Shown here: piece after piece, positions 8,914 to 18,792 of the stretch
How the letters are laid out: each line of letters starts with the position of its first letter
Position numbering within the stretch: position 1 is the first letter of the stretch
Assembly (NCBI GenBank): GCA_903827955.1
Contig: CAIKKJ010000202.1
Coordinates: 1-34,067, forward strand
Direction: 5' to 3'
Length of the DNA stretch: 34,067 nt
Origin: an uncultured Verrucomicrobia subdivision 3 bacterium
Lineage (GTDB): Bacteria > Verrucomicrobiota > Verrucomicrobiia > Limisphaerales > UBA11358
The notes under the pieces: model-generated
Database searches by the model: none
Told to the model about the DNA's origin: nothing
Seen by the model: the letters and a program-made list of their open reading frames with translations, nothing else
Translations under genes and position numbers: made by a program

Positions 8914-11900
8914 TCACGGATAAGGATAAACCATCTTGAAGAAGACGTTGGTCTTCGTGGGATCAATCGTGATGTTCACATTGGTCAGGTTCGCCGAATT
9001 CGGATACGGGAACCACTGATTTGTTTGGCTCAAACTCACGCTGTTGGTGAGCAACGTCCAGCCCGCGTTTGTCGGCCAAGCGAGGCTCAAAGTGCTGCCA
9101 GAAACAGACACCTGAACGGTTGGCGCATTGGTGTTCACCAGCGGCACAACGGACGCGACAGTGATTTTGCCGTTCGAGCCGAGGGTGTTGTTCCAGGTGT
9201 ATTGGACATTGTTCGCCGCATCTACAGTTTGGAGGTTCACCGTGCCGAAGCCGCTGACCGCGCCGGGGAACAATTGGAAGCTGTTACCAACGGCGAGGAC
9301 CGGTCCGAGGTTCGTTACCGTGAGCGTGCCGCCAGCGGTGAACGTGCCGCTGACCGCAACGGAATCATTGGTGGCCGGAGCGTTGGTGCGATTCAATCCC
9401 AAGAGCACCACGCCGGAACCGACGGTCACATTACCGGTCACCGTGATCGGGCCGACACTGGCGCCGCTGTGCTTCAAGGTCTGACCGGAGTTCAGGGACA
9501 AGGTGCTATCACCGCGACCGCTGACATCCAACGTCGCGCCCGTGCCCACGGCAATCGTCGCCGCATTGCCAAAGGAACCGGTGCCGGTCAGCGCCAGCGT
9601 GCCACCATCCACAGCTACCGTGCCGGTGTTCGTGCTGGTCGCGGAGAGCGTCATGATGCCAGCGCCAACTTTCTTAAGATTTAGCGCACGGTTTGCCCCG
9701 TCGCCAAACGTGCCGTTGAACGTGGTGTTGGAATCATCACCACCGACCACGACCGTTCCCACCGCCGCCGTGCTCTTGTTGTAAACCGCACCCGCGCCGC
9801 CCGATCCGTCAACGAGACTGTTGACAGCAACGGTGTTGCCGAAGGCGTTCAACTCGCCATTGATATCAATCGTCATAGCGTTGGTGCTGATGCTGTTCGG
9901 ACCCAGCGCGCGGATGCCGCCGGAAGTCACCAGCGTGTTGCCCCAGGCGTTGGCGCTATTGCTCAGGCTCAATGTGAACGTATTTGCACCGCCGTTAACT
10001 TCAAGCGTATAGCTGCCGCCGGAAATCGGTCCGACGATCGTGCCGCTGCTGATGGAGCCGCCGATACGGGTGTCGCCCAAAAGCGTCACGGGGCCGCTGA
10101 CCGTGCAGCCGAAGATGCGCATGGCTCCGAAGGGATAGCTGGTGCCACCGTTGCCGGAGAGGAAGAACGCCTGATTGTAAGTGGTGGTCGAGCGATCAAG
10201 CCAGACCTGACCGTCACCGGTCGTGGCAATCACCACGCCGCCATTGCCAAGGGCATAGCCGGAGTTATTGTCCGCTGCGTGGAGGCAAACGTTGGCCCCT
10301 ACGATATTCGTGCCGGCAAAGTTCAAATTAGTGAGTGTAGTGGTCGTTGTATATGTCCTGGCGCTGAACGCAGGGGCGTCATAACGAACCGTCCCGTTAC
10401 CACTAATGGTGTTATTAATCGTCTGGGACGAATTTTTGGCAAGATATTTGAGCGTAGCCGCGCTATTGACATTGATGTCCGCCGTGATTGACCCATCCGC
10501 AGTGGTGCCGTCGCCCAACTGGAAGATGCCGCTGGCGTTAGTCACACGACCGCTGAAGGTTGAAGCCACGGGGAAAATCAGATCACCGGAACCGGCGTGG
10601 ACAAAGGCTCCCGCGCCGATCAGCGTGTTGGTGAATGTCCAAGCATCGGAGCGGCTGTGCGCCAAAATGCCGTTGGTTTGGACGGCAATCGGTCCGGTCA
10701 GCGAGCCTAAAGTGTCGTTGGTGCCGATTTGCAGCGTGCCTTGATAAACAATGGCGCTGCCAGAGTTGTTGCCGCTGACGTCCGCCACCAAAGTCAAAGT
10801 GCCCGTGTTGGTCTTGTTGATAATCATCGGCCCGGCCAAACTACCGGAGCCGCCAAACAAGACATAATTCTTGCTGGCATTGGCGGTGATTGTATTCGGA
10901 CTCAAAGCCCCCACCAAGTTCACCGGAATATTGTTTGAACCCGTATCGTCAAACGTCACTTTATCACCATCGGCGTAAGTGGTCAGGCTCGGCCCATTAG
11001 TTGACCAATCAATCGTAATCCCATAATCCCAATTGTTGTCTGTGCCATTTCCGCGCCAGGTCAGGTTGCGCGCGCTGGTAGCCTGGGCTTGGATCATGAT
11101 ATCGTTGCCATTGCCGACACCGGCATCAAATGTTGTTCCTTCCGCGCGATAACTGATCTTGAAAGCCACACCGCCGTTGGTGAAGGTCGCCCCTTGTGAG
11201 AGATCCGTTGGAAAGCCATTCAGATTGGTGAAAATGCCAACATTATTTGCCGGGCTTGTTCCCTGAACCTTAACAATGGTGAATTTATCGCCAGCGGCCG
11301 GAGTATATCCGACATCAAGCGCCAGTTGAAGATTGCCGTAATTATTTGAAAAGGTGCCGCTTCCAGCAATCACCACTTGATCATAGCCAGTGCCGGGCGT
11401 TGTGCCGTTGAGGTGAATATCAACCGTCGAAGTATTAGTGGCCAGAGTGACCGTATTGCTAAAAGTCAAAATAGCTAGGCTTTCGGCGAATGTGGCGGTA
11501 TGCACGCCTTCATTCGTTGCAGTCAGAGACTGCACACCGCCGGGGGCGAGGAAAGCATTGTCAAGGATGTCAACCTTACTGGCAGAAATGGCGCCCTTCC
11601 CGCAGAGAGCGGCCTGCTGCGCCGTATTGGCCGGATTGCCGCTGACCAGATATGCTCCAGCACCGGTATGGATTCCGTCCATGATCAGGCGGGAAATGCC
11701 AGTTGTGCTGTTGTTTGTGACCGTCGTAGTTCCGGTGTAAGTGTTCGTTCCCGCCAACGTCTGCCAAGTCGCGCTCCGGACACGGAACGACAACGCACCA
11801 GCCCCACCATCTCGCATGGAGCCGGCATAGTAACCGCGCGATGAGGCGGATTCGCCAACGCCCAGCAATACCGGCCCAATCGAAGAACCATTCTCAACCA

Positions 11901-12720
11901 TGGCATTTGTGGCAACATACATTGATTTCAGGGATTGAACCTCCTCAAATGAGCCTACGCCCAAGGCGTTAGTGGTCTGAATCTGAATTTTACCGCCGTT
12001 CACGAAGAAAATATCCTTGCTGGCAATCTGGTTGGAATTGATTCCGGTTAGTTGAACCACACCGTTTAAATTGATTGCCAAGCCTTGGCCGATCACACCG
12101 CAGCCCGGTGCCGAGTTAAACACCATCGTCCCTCCATCAACACCCAAAACCTGGCCATTGGCAGCGATTACCACCGAGTTTGAGACAATGAGATTATATG
12201 GACCATGCTTATACCAGCGCCAGTCCCACACCCGTTGGAGGCTGACGATGTTATTTGATAAGCAGGTAATGTGAGTTGTCCGGTCATTTTCAATTTGCAG
12301 GTTAAATGTTTGCACATAGGCTGACGACCGGTTTGTGATTCCGCCAGTGCCGTTGGCTGTGCCTGTCCCCAAACCATTAGCCCCCACCTTGATCCCGTTG
12401 CCATTAAGAACAAACGCACCGCCAGCATTCGTGTTGAATGTGATTGCGCTGAAAGATGTATATGCCGTCAAGTCGTTGGTGTTGTTCAGACCCACCGAGC
12501 CTTCGAAGACAAGATAATCACCCGCCACCGGGGCGTTGGTATTGCCATTCCAGTTGGCTGGATTGGACCAGTTGAAGTCCGGATTGCCGGCGCCGGTCCA
12601 GGTGCGAACCGCAGCCGCGTTTACGTTTGCCATTCCTGCCGCCAGCATCAAGCCAGCGGAAAAGACCGCCATCAAGCGCCCCATTGATTTTTTAGGTTGG
12701 TCCAGTTTTATTGTTTTCAT
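8914..12720 (-). CDS. Secreted beta-strand-repeat (autotransporter-associated repeat) surface protein
   Basis: This 1268-residue protein has a Sec signal peptide (core LMAVFSAGLMLAAGMANVNA) and then WTGAGNPDFNWSNPANW, a typical start of the beta-helix repeat proteins common in Verrucomicrobiota. Repeats of the autotransporter-associated beta-strand type recur, for example LKKVGAGIMTLSATSTNTG and TGTLTLVADVSGNNSGSAIV. The protein is rich in Asn, Thr and Gly and almost free of Cys, as expected for an extended extracellular solenoid. No catalytic motif and no C-terminal outer-membrane barrel can be seen. The C-terminus (LSLAWPTNAGWTLL ... VFFKMVYPYP) matches the end of the neighbouring pectinase. 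It may be an adhesin or scaffold near the substrate; that is inference. There is no Shine-Dalgarno; the leader is A-rich. Confidence 0.82.
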   Translation of the reverse strand: MKTIKLDQPKKSMGRLMAVFSAGLMLAAGMANVNAAAVRTWTGAGNPDFNWSNPANWNGNTNAPVAGDYLVFEGSVGLNNTNDLTAYTSFSAITFNTNAGGAFVLNGNGIKVGANGLGTGTANGTGGITNRSSAYVQTFNLQIENDRTTHITCLSNNIVSLQRVWDWRWYKHGPYNLIVSNSVVIAANGQVLGVDGGTMVFNSAPGCGVIGQGLAINLNGVVQLTGINSNQIASKDIFFVNGGKIQIQTTNALGVGSFEEVQSLKSMYVATNAMVENGSSIGPVLLGVGESASSRGYYAGSMRDGGAGALSFRVRSATWQTLAGTNTYTGTTTVTNNSTTGISRLIMDGIHTGAGAYLVSGNPANTAQQAALCGKGAISASKVDILDNAFLAPGGVQSLTATNEGVHTATFAESLAILTFSNTVTLATNTSTVDIHLNGTTPGTGYDQVVIAGSGTFSNNYGNLQLALDVGYTPAAGDKFTIVKVQGTSPANNVGIFTNLNGFPTDLSQGATFTNGGVAFKISYRAEGTTFDAGVGNGNDIMIQAQATSARNLTWRGNGTDNNWDYGITIDWSTNGPSLTTYADGDKVTFDDTGSNNIPVNLVGALSPNTITANASKNYVLFGGSGSLAGPMIINKTNTGTLTLVADVSGNNSGSAIVYQGTLQIGTNDTLGSLTGPIAVQTNGILAHSRSDAWTFTNTLIGAGAFVHAGSGDLIFPVASTFSGRVTNASGIFQLGDGTTADGSITADINVNSAATLKYLAKNSSQTINNTISGNGTVRYDAPAFSARTYTTTTTLTNLNFAGTNIVGANVCLHAADNNSGYALGNGGVVIATTGDGQVWLDRSTTTYNQAFFLSGNGGTSYPFGAMRIFGCTVSGPVTLLGDTRIGGSISSGTIVGPISGGSYTLEVNGGANTFTLSLSNSANAWGNTLVTSGGIRALGPNSISTNAMTIDINGELNAFGNTVAVNSLVDGSGGAGAVYNKSTAAVGTVVVGGDDSNTTFNGTFGDGANRALNLKKVGAGIMTLSATSTNTGTVAVDGGTLALTGTGSFGNAATIAVGTGATLDVSGRGDSTLSLNSGQTLKHSGASVGPITVTGNVTVGSGVVLLGLNRTNAPATNDSVAVSGTFTAGGTLTVTNLGPVLAVGNSFQLFPGAVSGFGTVNLQTVDAANNVQYTWNNTLGSNGKITVASVVPLVNTNAPTVQVSVSGSTLSLAWPTNAGWTLLTNSVSLSQTNQWFPYPNSANLTNVNITIDPTKTNVFFKMVYPYP

Positions 12721-12779
12721 TGTTTGTTTTTTGTTGGAGTTGTTTGGGGTAATAAGCTTTTACGAAATGCTAATGTTCA

Positions 12780-13622
12780 TCATTTGGCGGTGCTGTGCTG
12801 CCATAGCCAGTCCGCGTCGCTCAGCCCCGGGTATTGCGTATTGCCGCCAGCGGTCAAGGTGATAAAAAATCCATCATGCCACCGGTGAAGCTCCGCATGG
12901 CCATCCGCATAGGCAAAGGAGGAACTCTGGTTGTGGAAGATGGCGGGCAAATCCCGCAAATTGTATTGCTGGCCCGGCGACCAGAAGAAACTGTCGTTTA
13001 TGCTGTCGGTTCGTTCATCCACGAAGATGAAAACATCCGTGGCCGGCCGTTTATGAAAACTGGTATCCTTGGGATAATACTCATTGCCACTGGTGAGAAC
13101 GGAGGCGCTGATGGTGGCAACCCCGTTGTTTAACATGTGGGGGGCAAGGTAACTATTCATCGTGCAGGAACGGACCCGTTCTGGCTGCCCCGGGGCGGCA
13201 AATTTATCCGCCGGACAGTGGTAAACTTTCGCGCTCTTCGTGTAGGAACCCAGTGAACCGTATTGCACATACATGTCGCCGATCAACTTGAGTTCATTGG
13301 TGTTGTCGGCGCTGGCGGTGAGACTCATTCTGCCGGCGACCCATGCGGGGCGCAACGGGTCTTCCCCCGGGTTGGGCGGGGCCCCGGCGCCATCCGGATT
13401 GGGGGCCCATTTGCCGCCATTGTCTCCAGCATACATGATATCCGCCAGACCCAGTTGCTTCATATTATTCATGCAGGATATCCCCTGGGCCTTCTGCTTC
13501 GCCTTGGTCAAGGCCGGCAGAAGCATCGCCGCCAGAATAGCGATGATGGCAATGACAACGAGCAGTTCGATCAGGGTAAAAGCATGGCGACGATGCTGCA
13601 CAAGGGCGTTACGAAGGGACAT
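12780..13622 (-). CDS. Type II secretion pseudopilin-like protein (prepilin-type N-terminus, ADGH C-terminus)
   Basis: The 280-residue product starts with a basic leader and the prepilin peptidase site [20 protein letters not shown], with Phe following Ala at the cleavage point and Glu at mature position +5. The hydrophobic helix runs on to [14 protein letters not shown]. The globular part ends with [15 protein letters not shown], the H-x9-DG-type signature of the planctomycete/verrucomicrobial pseudopilin family. An AGGA sequence stands 7 nt before the ATG, one of the few Shine-Dalgarno sites in the window. The gene sits between a two-component regulator and secreted polysaccharide-active proteins. 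A role in a type II-like secretion or surface-display system is plausible, but no other pilus or secretion gene is in view. Confidence 0.88.
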   Translation of the reverse strand: MSLRNALVQHRRHAFTLIELLVVIAIIAILAAMLLPALTKAKQKAQGISCMNNMKQLGLADIMYAGDNGGKWAPNPDGAGAPPNPGEDPLRPAWVAGRMSLTASADNTNELKLIGDMYVQYGSLGSYTKSAKVYHCPADKFAAPGQPERVRSCTMNSYLAPHMLNNGVATISASVLTSGNEYYPKDTSFHKRPATDVFIFVDERTDSINDSFFWSPGQQYNLRDLPAIFHNQSSSFAYADGHAELHRWHDGFFITLTAGGNTQYPGLSDADWLWQHSTAK

Positions 13623-13658
13623 GATTCCATCCTAGTTCAAAGGCAGATGAAAAATCTA

Positions 13659-13695
13659 CTGACCAGAACTCACATTCTGACCATGACTAAAGTCA
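13659..13695. promoter_or_regulatory. Repeat-bearing leader of the pseudopilin gene, candidate regulator site
   Basis: The 148-bp gap between the response regulator and the pseudopilin contains CTGACCA twice (13659-13665 and 13677-13683, 18 bp apart), then TGACT-AA-AGTCA (13684-13695). These short repeats could be contact sites for the NarL-type regulator encoded just upstream. No confident -35/-10 pair was found, so this is a pattern and not a demonstrated promoter. Confidence 0.3.
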
Positions 13696-13770
13696 CATCG
13701 GAAACTTTATGACTCGCCACGAAATGTTCGGAAAACATCGCATAACGACGCCTCCGCCACTTGGAAAGCC

Positions 13771-14412
13771 TTAATCCAACTGAACCAATTGCCGTTTGAC
13801 CGCGATGGTTAGAGCTTGAGCGCGATCCACCGCCCCTAATTTGGTGAAGATATTGGTGAGATGATTTTTGACGGTTCCCTCGGAGATGCCCAGTTTGACC
13901 CCGATCTCTTTGTTGGCCTTGCCCTGCGCGATGAGCCGGAGCACTTCAATTTCTCGGGGCGAGATGTCGGATTGAATGCGCTGGTTCACACGATCAGAAA
14001 TTTCGCGCGGAAAATATTGTCCACCCGCATGGACGACGCGCACCGCTTGCAACATCTGTTCCAGTGGCATGCTTTTCAGGACATAGCCCGAGGCGCCGCT
14101 TTGGATGGCGCTAGTGATATCGTCCCCGCCACCATAACTGCTCAATACCACGATCCGGACTTCCGCTGCCTCCTGCCTGAGTTGTTTGATAATCTGAATG
14201 CCGTCCATGCCGGGCAAGCGGAGGTCCAACAGGACGACATCCGGCTTGTGGCGGCGATAATTTTCTAGCACCTGTCGGCCATCCGCCACCTCCGCGATCA
14301 CTTCCATGTCCGGTTCACCTTCGGCGGTGGTCTTCAATCCCACGCGCATCAAGATGTGGTCTTCCACCAGCATGACGCGGATTTTTTTGGACGATTCAGA
14401 TTTGGTGCTCAT
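13771..14412 (-). CDS. NarL/FixJ-family response regulator
   Basis: This 213-residue regulator has a CheY-like receiver (about 10-130) followed by a LuxR-type helix-turn-helix (about 145-208). The acidic pair VEDH is at 17-18, the phospho-acceptor is Asp63 in VVLLDLRLPGMDG, the switch Ser lies in VVLSSYGG, and the conserved Lys in YVLKSMP. The output domain shows the SPREIEVLRLIAQGKANKEI and GTVKNHLTNIFTKL signatures. I used ATG 14412 (MSTKSESSKK). Upstream in-frame codons lie inside the kinase gene. It starts 37 bp after the histidine kinase stop, so the two form one operon and a cognate pair. Targets are inferred to be the extracellular pectin genes immediately downstream. Confidence 0.93.
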   Translation of the reverse strand: MSTKSESSKKIRVMLVEDHILMRVGLKTTAEGEPDMEVIAEVADGRQVLENYRRHKPDVVLLDLRLPGMDGIQIIKQLRQEAAEVRIVVLSSYGGGDDITSAIQSGASGYVLKSMPLEQMLQAVRVVHAGGQYFPREISDRVNQRIQSDISPREIEVLRLIAQGKANKEIGVKLGISEGTVKNHLTNIFTKLGAVDRAQALTIAVKRQLVQLD

Positions 14413-14449
14413 TGCCGGTTTTAATTTAATCCTACCAAGCTCGTAAAGT

Positions 14450-17400
14450 TTAGTTTTTTCCGCACGGGACGACCAACTCGATGCGGGTTCCGCCGCCAAC
14501 TTTGCTCTCGATGGAAATGGTCGCGTGGATTTTTTGCGCCCGCACTTGCATGCCGTGCAGGCCAAAATGGCCGCCACTGGTGGAAACTTTGCCGGGAACA
14601 AATCCCGAACCATCATCCGCAATCGTCAGCGCCACTCGGTCCGCCTGATAGCGCAATTGAATCGCGATGTTCTGCGGATCGCCATGTTTGACGGCGTTAG
14701 TTATGGCTTCCTGTGCGATGCGCAACAAATGATGTTCCACGGTCGAGGTCAACGGCTGCACCACGCCGTCGATGTTCACCGTCAAGCGCGGGCGATCGCC
14801 GGCGCTGATGCCTTGCGAAACCCGCTGCAGCGCTCCGGGCAAATCAATATTTTCCAGCATGGGCGACTGCATATCCCAGACGGCATTCTGAACTTCCGTG
14901 CGGCTGTAGGTCGCCATGCTTTTGGCCATGTCCATGTGGCGCTTGGCCTGATCGGGGCGCTCAAAATGTTTCATTGCGGATTCTATCTGGATGACGATGG
15001 CGCTCAAACCCTGCTCGATGCTGTCATGGATTTCTCCCGCCAGACGGTCGCGCTCGGCGAGCGTCGCCGACACGCGGGTTTCCTTTTCAAGTTTGTTCAT
15101 GGCTTCATTTAGTTGAAGCGTCCGCCGCGCGACTTTGCGGCGGAGATAACGAATCCAGAGCATGGCTGCGATCAGCACGAAACTTAAAGAACCGATGACG
15201 AGGGCGGCATGTTTCCAAGCCCACCATGGCGGTCGCTCCAAGACCACTACGTCCCAGGGGTTCCGCAACAGAATGCCGAAGGAAGCCGCCGCTGATTCAC
15301 CATTGCCCCCCATCAAAAAATCCGACTTAACCCTTTCCAGCAACGATACGCCGGTCACTTGCAAACGGCTGCCCACAGGGATTTGTGGCAAGCGACCCGC
15401 CTTGCCCGCCGGTAGTTCTGCGCGGAAGATTCTTTGTCCGGATTGCAGTTCAAGCACTTGATTGCCGTCCAAAATTTTCTGCGCCAGCAACTCCCCCGAT
15501 AGCTGGACCACCTGCGCGCCATATCGACCGGAATACAATTCTTCAGAAGCGATCATCCGTGGCTCCGGCAGCGAAGCCTGACCCGTTTTAAGCACCAACG
15601 CCTGCATCAATGTCAACGAGCCCCGCTCCATTTCGGGGAATCCAACCACTTCCACCCGGTCGGAAACTTTAACATCAGCAGCGTCAAACTTTTTTACCTG
15701 CACACCTCCCGATTCATCCTGAACAATCATCAGTTTGTCGCCAACACTCGTGACCACGCCGCCGACTTTCACTCGATGGGAAGCGGTCGGCGACCGTGCA
15801 AAGCTGGCCACCTTGTCGATCGCAATGGCCGGCAGCGCAAACGGATCAGCCGGCGCGGGCTCCACCACTTCCAGAAATTCCATTGATGGTAAAAACAACA
15901 TTGCCCGGTCATCCCGGTAAATCAACACACCGCGAATGTTCACGAGCGTGTCGATCAACTGTTTGAACTGATCGGCGGAACCAGCGCCAACCCGAACCGG
16001 GATTTCTCCATTCCGCGTCTCCAGCAGCAAGACCTGATTGGTCTTGGCCTCACGAACAATGCCCTGACATTCCACCCAGCGATATTCGCCACGCCGGATT
16101 TGGGAGTTGGCCGCCGCGAGACTCAACGGCTCCGGCATCTGCGCTGATCCGAGAATCTGCATTCGATTCGGGTCCAGCGGCATCGGCCATTTTTCGTTCC
16201 GACTTTTGATTTCAAATTCGACCCGCTCACCCACGCGCGGGCTGTGGCGGCTGAACCGGGTGTTCATCCGCACCAACGCACTGGCCGATTCATCTTGTAT
16301 CACCAAATGATCTGCTCCCAGCGGAGGGCCGACGAACGTCACTACGCCGCGAACGATGATGGAGCCAACTCCTTCGCGCGGCCGCTCGTTCCGGTCAGGA
16401 ACAATCCGGGAAATGGGCGTAAGCACGGCCACATCTGTGAACTGCGCCGAAATCTTGGCTGGCTCGATCCGTTGCAGTTGATCCAAGCTGGTCACATCGG
16501 CAATGACGGGAGTTCCATTTTCCCATTTTATTGTTCCGACCAGATCCACGGTTTTCCCCACCTCGGCAATCAGGTTGGTTCCCGCCTGCACTTCAACCGT
16601 CGGATAAATCCGCTTCAGTTTCAGCCAGCAAGGCAAAGGCAATGAAATGGGGTGGACCATTTCGTCGCGCTCGCCCGGCAGTTGGCGGAAACGAAAGTTG
16701 ATGCCCCCGCTGGCATCCATTGTCAGGCTGACAAAGCGGTCACGCGCTTCGGCTGAGGCGCGGATCATGATCCCCGCCACCGCCCCATCTTCAGGAGATT
16801 TCAAATCAATCAACCGGGCAACGATCTCCGATTTATCGGCCAGCGTTTCACAATAAAAATGAACCCGCTCGAATCCGGAACCGAAACCCGTGCCGCCGCC
16901 TGCCACTTCGAGCAGGCCGCCGGATTTAACCGTCGTCTTTCCCGTCGGAACCGCGCTGGAAATCTCGGTGTCTTGCGCCCGCTCAGACACGCCGCTCACT
17001 TTGTCAAACTGCGCCGATGTCAATTCTCCTGATTTGAGGGAGCTGACGACCAGACCAACCGCTGCCGAATCGTCCATGGGAACATCCACCGGCGACGCGA
17101 TAGGCATCCAGGAAATTCCATTGGTCGAAATGAATGCGCCGAACCGAGAAGCTCCCTGAACCACCCACCGCCCTTGGCTATGCTGAAGAATCTTGCCGCG
17201 AATACGGATTTTTCTTCCGGCAGCCAGCAATGGATTCTCCGGGGCCAATTCGCCAACGGACAATGGTTTGATGTTTTGAAGTGTTTCAATGTCGGCACCG
17301 ATGGACGCGATTTCAGCCGCAGAGGGCACCCACAAGACTCCCAGCTTGCGCGTTCCATCTCCGACAAACACCGTTTCGCCGACGCCTCTGGCCCGCACCT

Positions 17401-18508
17401 TTTTGCCGGACAGTGCCGCGAGATTCAGTTGGACGCTCGCGGGCAATTTGAGTTTCAAGTGCTCGTCGTCTTGCGCCAATTCCAAGGACCAGCCATCACT
17501 CTCCTTGGCGGCGAAACTCACCACGCCCGCCACCTCGCACCAGCGGAAATTTTGCGATGGCGACAACAACTCTCCCACCTCAACCAAGAGGGGCTCAGGA
17601 AACGAAGCCTCCCCAAGAATATCGATATGGGGAGCGCTTGCCACAATTTCGCAGGTATCCATATCCCCGGTGGTCAACGGCTGAACCGACGCGAGGAGAT
17701 AGTCATTCCAATACTCACAAAAAATGCCGTTTGTTTGGGATGCGGCATAAGGAATCAGGTGGCGACCGTCAATCACCTCCAAATTCCTGCCAGGTATTTG
17801 CCAGGCCACAGCAATGGTGTTCTCGCCGCCGGCACGATGTTCCTGCATCACATCCAACAGGCACGGCTGCCCCGCCTGAAGTTGAATCACCTCAGAAGCT
17901 TGGGCCGGAAATTTATCCCACTGCAACGGCCTGGTCGGCTTGCCCGTCGGCACAGAGGCTATCTGGCGCAATGCGCTCGCGCTGGCATTGGTGCTCAACC
18001 AAAGTTCCGCCGAATTTTTGCCCGCAATCCAAAAGCGATAGTCACCCGAGACCGGTGGGATCAAATAACCGTGAATCCGCGCCACATAATAGCCACCCCA
18101 GTTCAGCGGTGTGGAAAGATTCGTTAACCATAGACTGGTGGATGGATTAAGGGGAAATTCTGGAAAGGCGCGAGCCCAACCCGCTGCTTTGTCCGCCCGC
18201 AACCGGATCGCTTGGCCGGGCCGCACATCCAGCGACTTCAAATCCGAATGGATGGCCACGCTGCCGTTAGCATTTTGCAAAACCAAAACTCCGCGAACTT
18301 TGTCCACCCGGGTCACCACGCCTTCCAATTGAACTGGCCTCTGTTGATTGGCCTGAATCCGCGAAAGACCCAAAAAGTAAGCGCTATTCGTGATGGGCAC
18401 CAAAGAATCGGGCAAGCCAGACCCGTCCGAAGTAACTTCGGCACCAAACAGCAAAATCATTTTGCTGTTCAACACCAAAAGCAGAAGCAGGCAGGCCAGT
18501 CGCGACAT
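14450..18508 (-). CDS. HisKA_3-type sensor histidine kinase with large PA14/OB-fold extracytoplasmic sensor
   Basis: This 1352-residue membrane kinase begins with an N-terminal signal or anchor (LACLLLLLVL). An OB-like strand set follows (58-105, EGVVTRVDKVRGVLVLQ), then a PA14 module (about 138-253, containing GYLIPPVSGDYRFWIAG and ENTIAVAWQ), known in other proteins as a glycan binder. Several further OB-like repeats (GVVTFVGPPLGADHLVIQDE, GGVVTSVGDKLMIVQDESGG) and a concanavalin-like stretch (GIMIRASAEARDRFVSL) come next. One transmembrane helix lies near 1096-1120 (ALVIGSLSFVLIAAMLWI). The cytoplasmic part has ERDRLAGEIHDSIEQG with phospho-acceptor His1161, AQEAITNAVKHG (N box) and IADDGSGF (G box). 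This is the NarX/DegS-like kinase layout. It probably senses an extracellular or periplasmic carbohydrate, plausibly a pectin fragment; the ligand is inference. The kinase call is firm. Confidence 0.92.
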   Translation of the reverse strand: MSRLACLLLLLVLNSKMILLFGAEVTSDGSGLPDSLVPITNSAYFLGLSRIQANQQRPVQLEGVVTRVDKVRGVLVLQNANGSVAIHSDLKSLDVRPGQAIRLRADKAAGWARAFPEFPLNPSTSLWLTNLSTPLNWGGYYVARIHGYLIPPVSGDYRFWIAGKNSAELWLSTNASASALRQIASVPTGKPTRPLQWDKFPAQASEVIQLQAGQPCLLDVMQEHRAGGENTIAVAWQIPGRNLEVIDGRHLIPYAASQTNGIFCEYWNDYLLASVQPLTTGDMDTCEIVASAPHIDILGEASFPEPLLVEVGELLSPSQNFRWCEVAGVVSFAAKESDGWSLELAQDDEHLKLKLPASVQLNLAALSGKKVRARGVGETVFVGDGTRKLGVLWVPSAAEIASIGADIETLQNIKPLSVGELAPENPLLAAGRKIRIRGKILQHSQGRWVVQGASRFGAFISTNGISWMPIASPVDVPMDDSAAVGLVVSSLKSGELTSAQFDKVSGVSERAQDTEISSAVPTGKTTVKSGGLLEVAGGGTGFGSGFERVHFYCETLADKSEIVARLIDLKSPEDGAVAGIMIRASAEARDRFVSLTMDASGGINFRFRQLPGERDEMVHPISLPLPCWLKLKRIYPTVEVQAGTNLIAEVGKTVDLVGTIKWENGTPVIADVTSLDQLQRIEPAKISAQFTDVAVLTPISRIVPDRNERPREGVGSIIVRGVVTFVGPPLGADHLVIQDESASALVRMNTRFSRHSPRVGERVEFEIKSRNEKWPMPLDPNRMQILGSAQMPEPLSLAAANSQIRRGEYRWVECQGIVREAKTNQVLLLETRNGEIPVRVGAGSADQFKQLIDTLVNIRGVLIYRDDRAMLFLPSMEFLEVVEPAPADPFALPAIAIDKVASFARSPTASHRVKVGGVVTSVGDKLMIVQDESGGVQVKKFDAADVKVSDRVEVVGFPEMERGSLTLMQALVLKTGQASLPEPRMIASEELYSGRYGAQVVQLSGELLAQKILDGNQVLELQSGQRIFRAELPAGKAGRLPQIPVGSRLQVTGVSLLERVKSDFLMGGNGESAAASFGILLRNPWDVVVLERPPWWAWKHAALVIGSLSFVLIAAMLWIRYLRRKVARRTLQLNEAMNKLEKETRVSATLAERDRLAGEIHDSIEQGLSAIVIQIESAMKHFERPDQAKRHMDMAKSMATYSRTEVQNAVWDMQSPMLENIDLPGALQRVSQGISAGDRPRLTVNIDGVVQPLTSTVEHHLLRIAQEAITNAVKHGDPQNIAIQLRYQADRVALTIADDGSGFVPGKVSTSGGHFGLHGMQVRAQKIHATISIESKVGGGTRIELVVPCGKN

Positions 18509-18792
18509 CGGTGCCGCATCTTATGGGCATGGACATAAGTTTAAAAAGACAAATTCTAACTAGATGCATCATTGCCGCCTACCGCTTATCTTATGTTCAG
18601 CACTCCATTTGAATCAGTTGCCACCGGTTGCCATATATGACTTTTTAGTCCCCATTGAGGTGGATTTTGGCGGATTGAAGGCAGGCAGGCGCGAAGCGCT
18701 ATGCACCCTTATTTGACAATGGTTTTATCAGATTTTGCGAGATGTATTTACTAAGAGTCAGGCGAATGAATGCTGTCCCAACGGGATTTCAT

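Noticed and set aside
14413-14622. Longer N-terminus for the response regulator
   Set aside because: The extra 70 codons overlap the kinase 3' end and read as Cys/Arg-rich shadow sequence. The receiver starts normally after ATG 14412.
17174-18127. Plus-strand frame of 317 codons opposite the sensor kinase
   Set aside because: It is antisense to the PA14/OB region of the kinase, with no motif or plausible start context.
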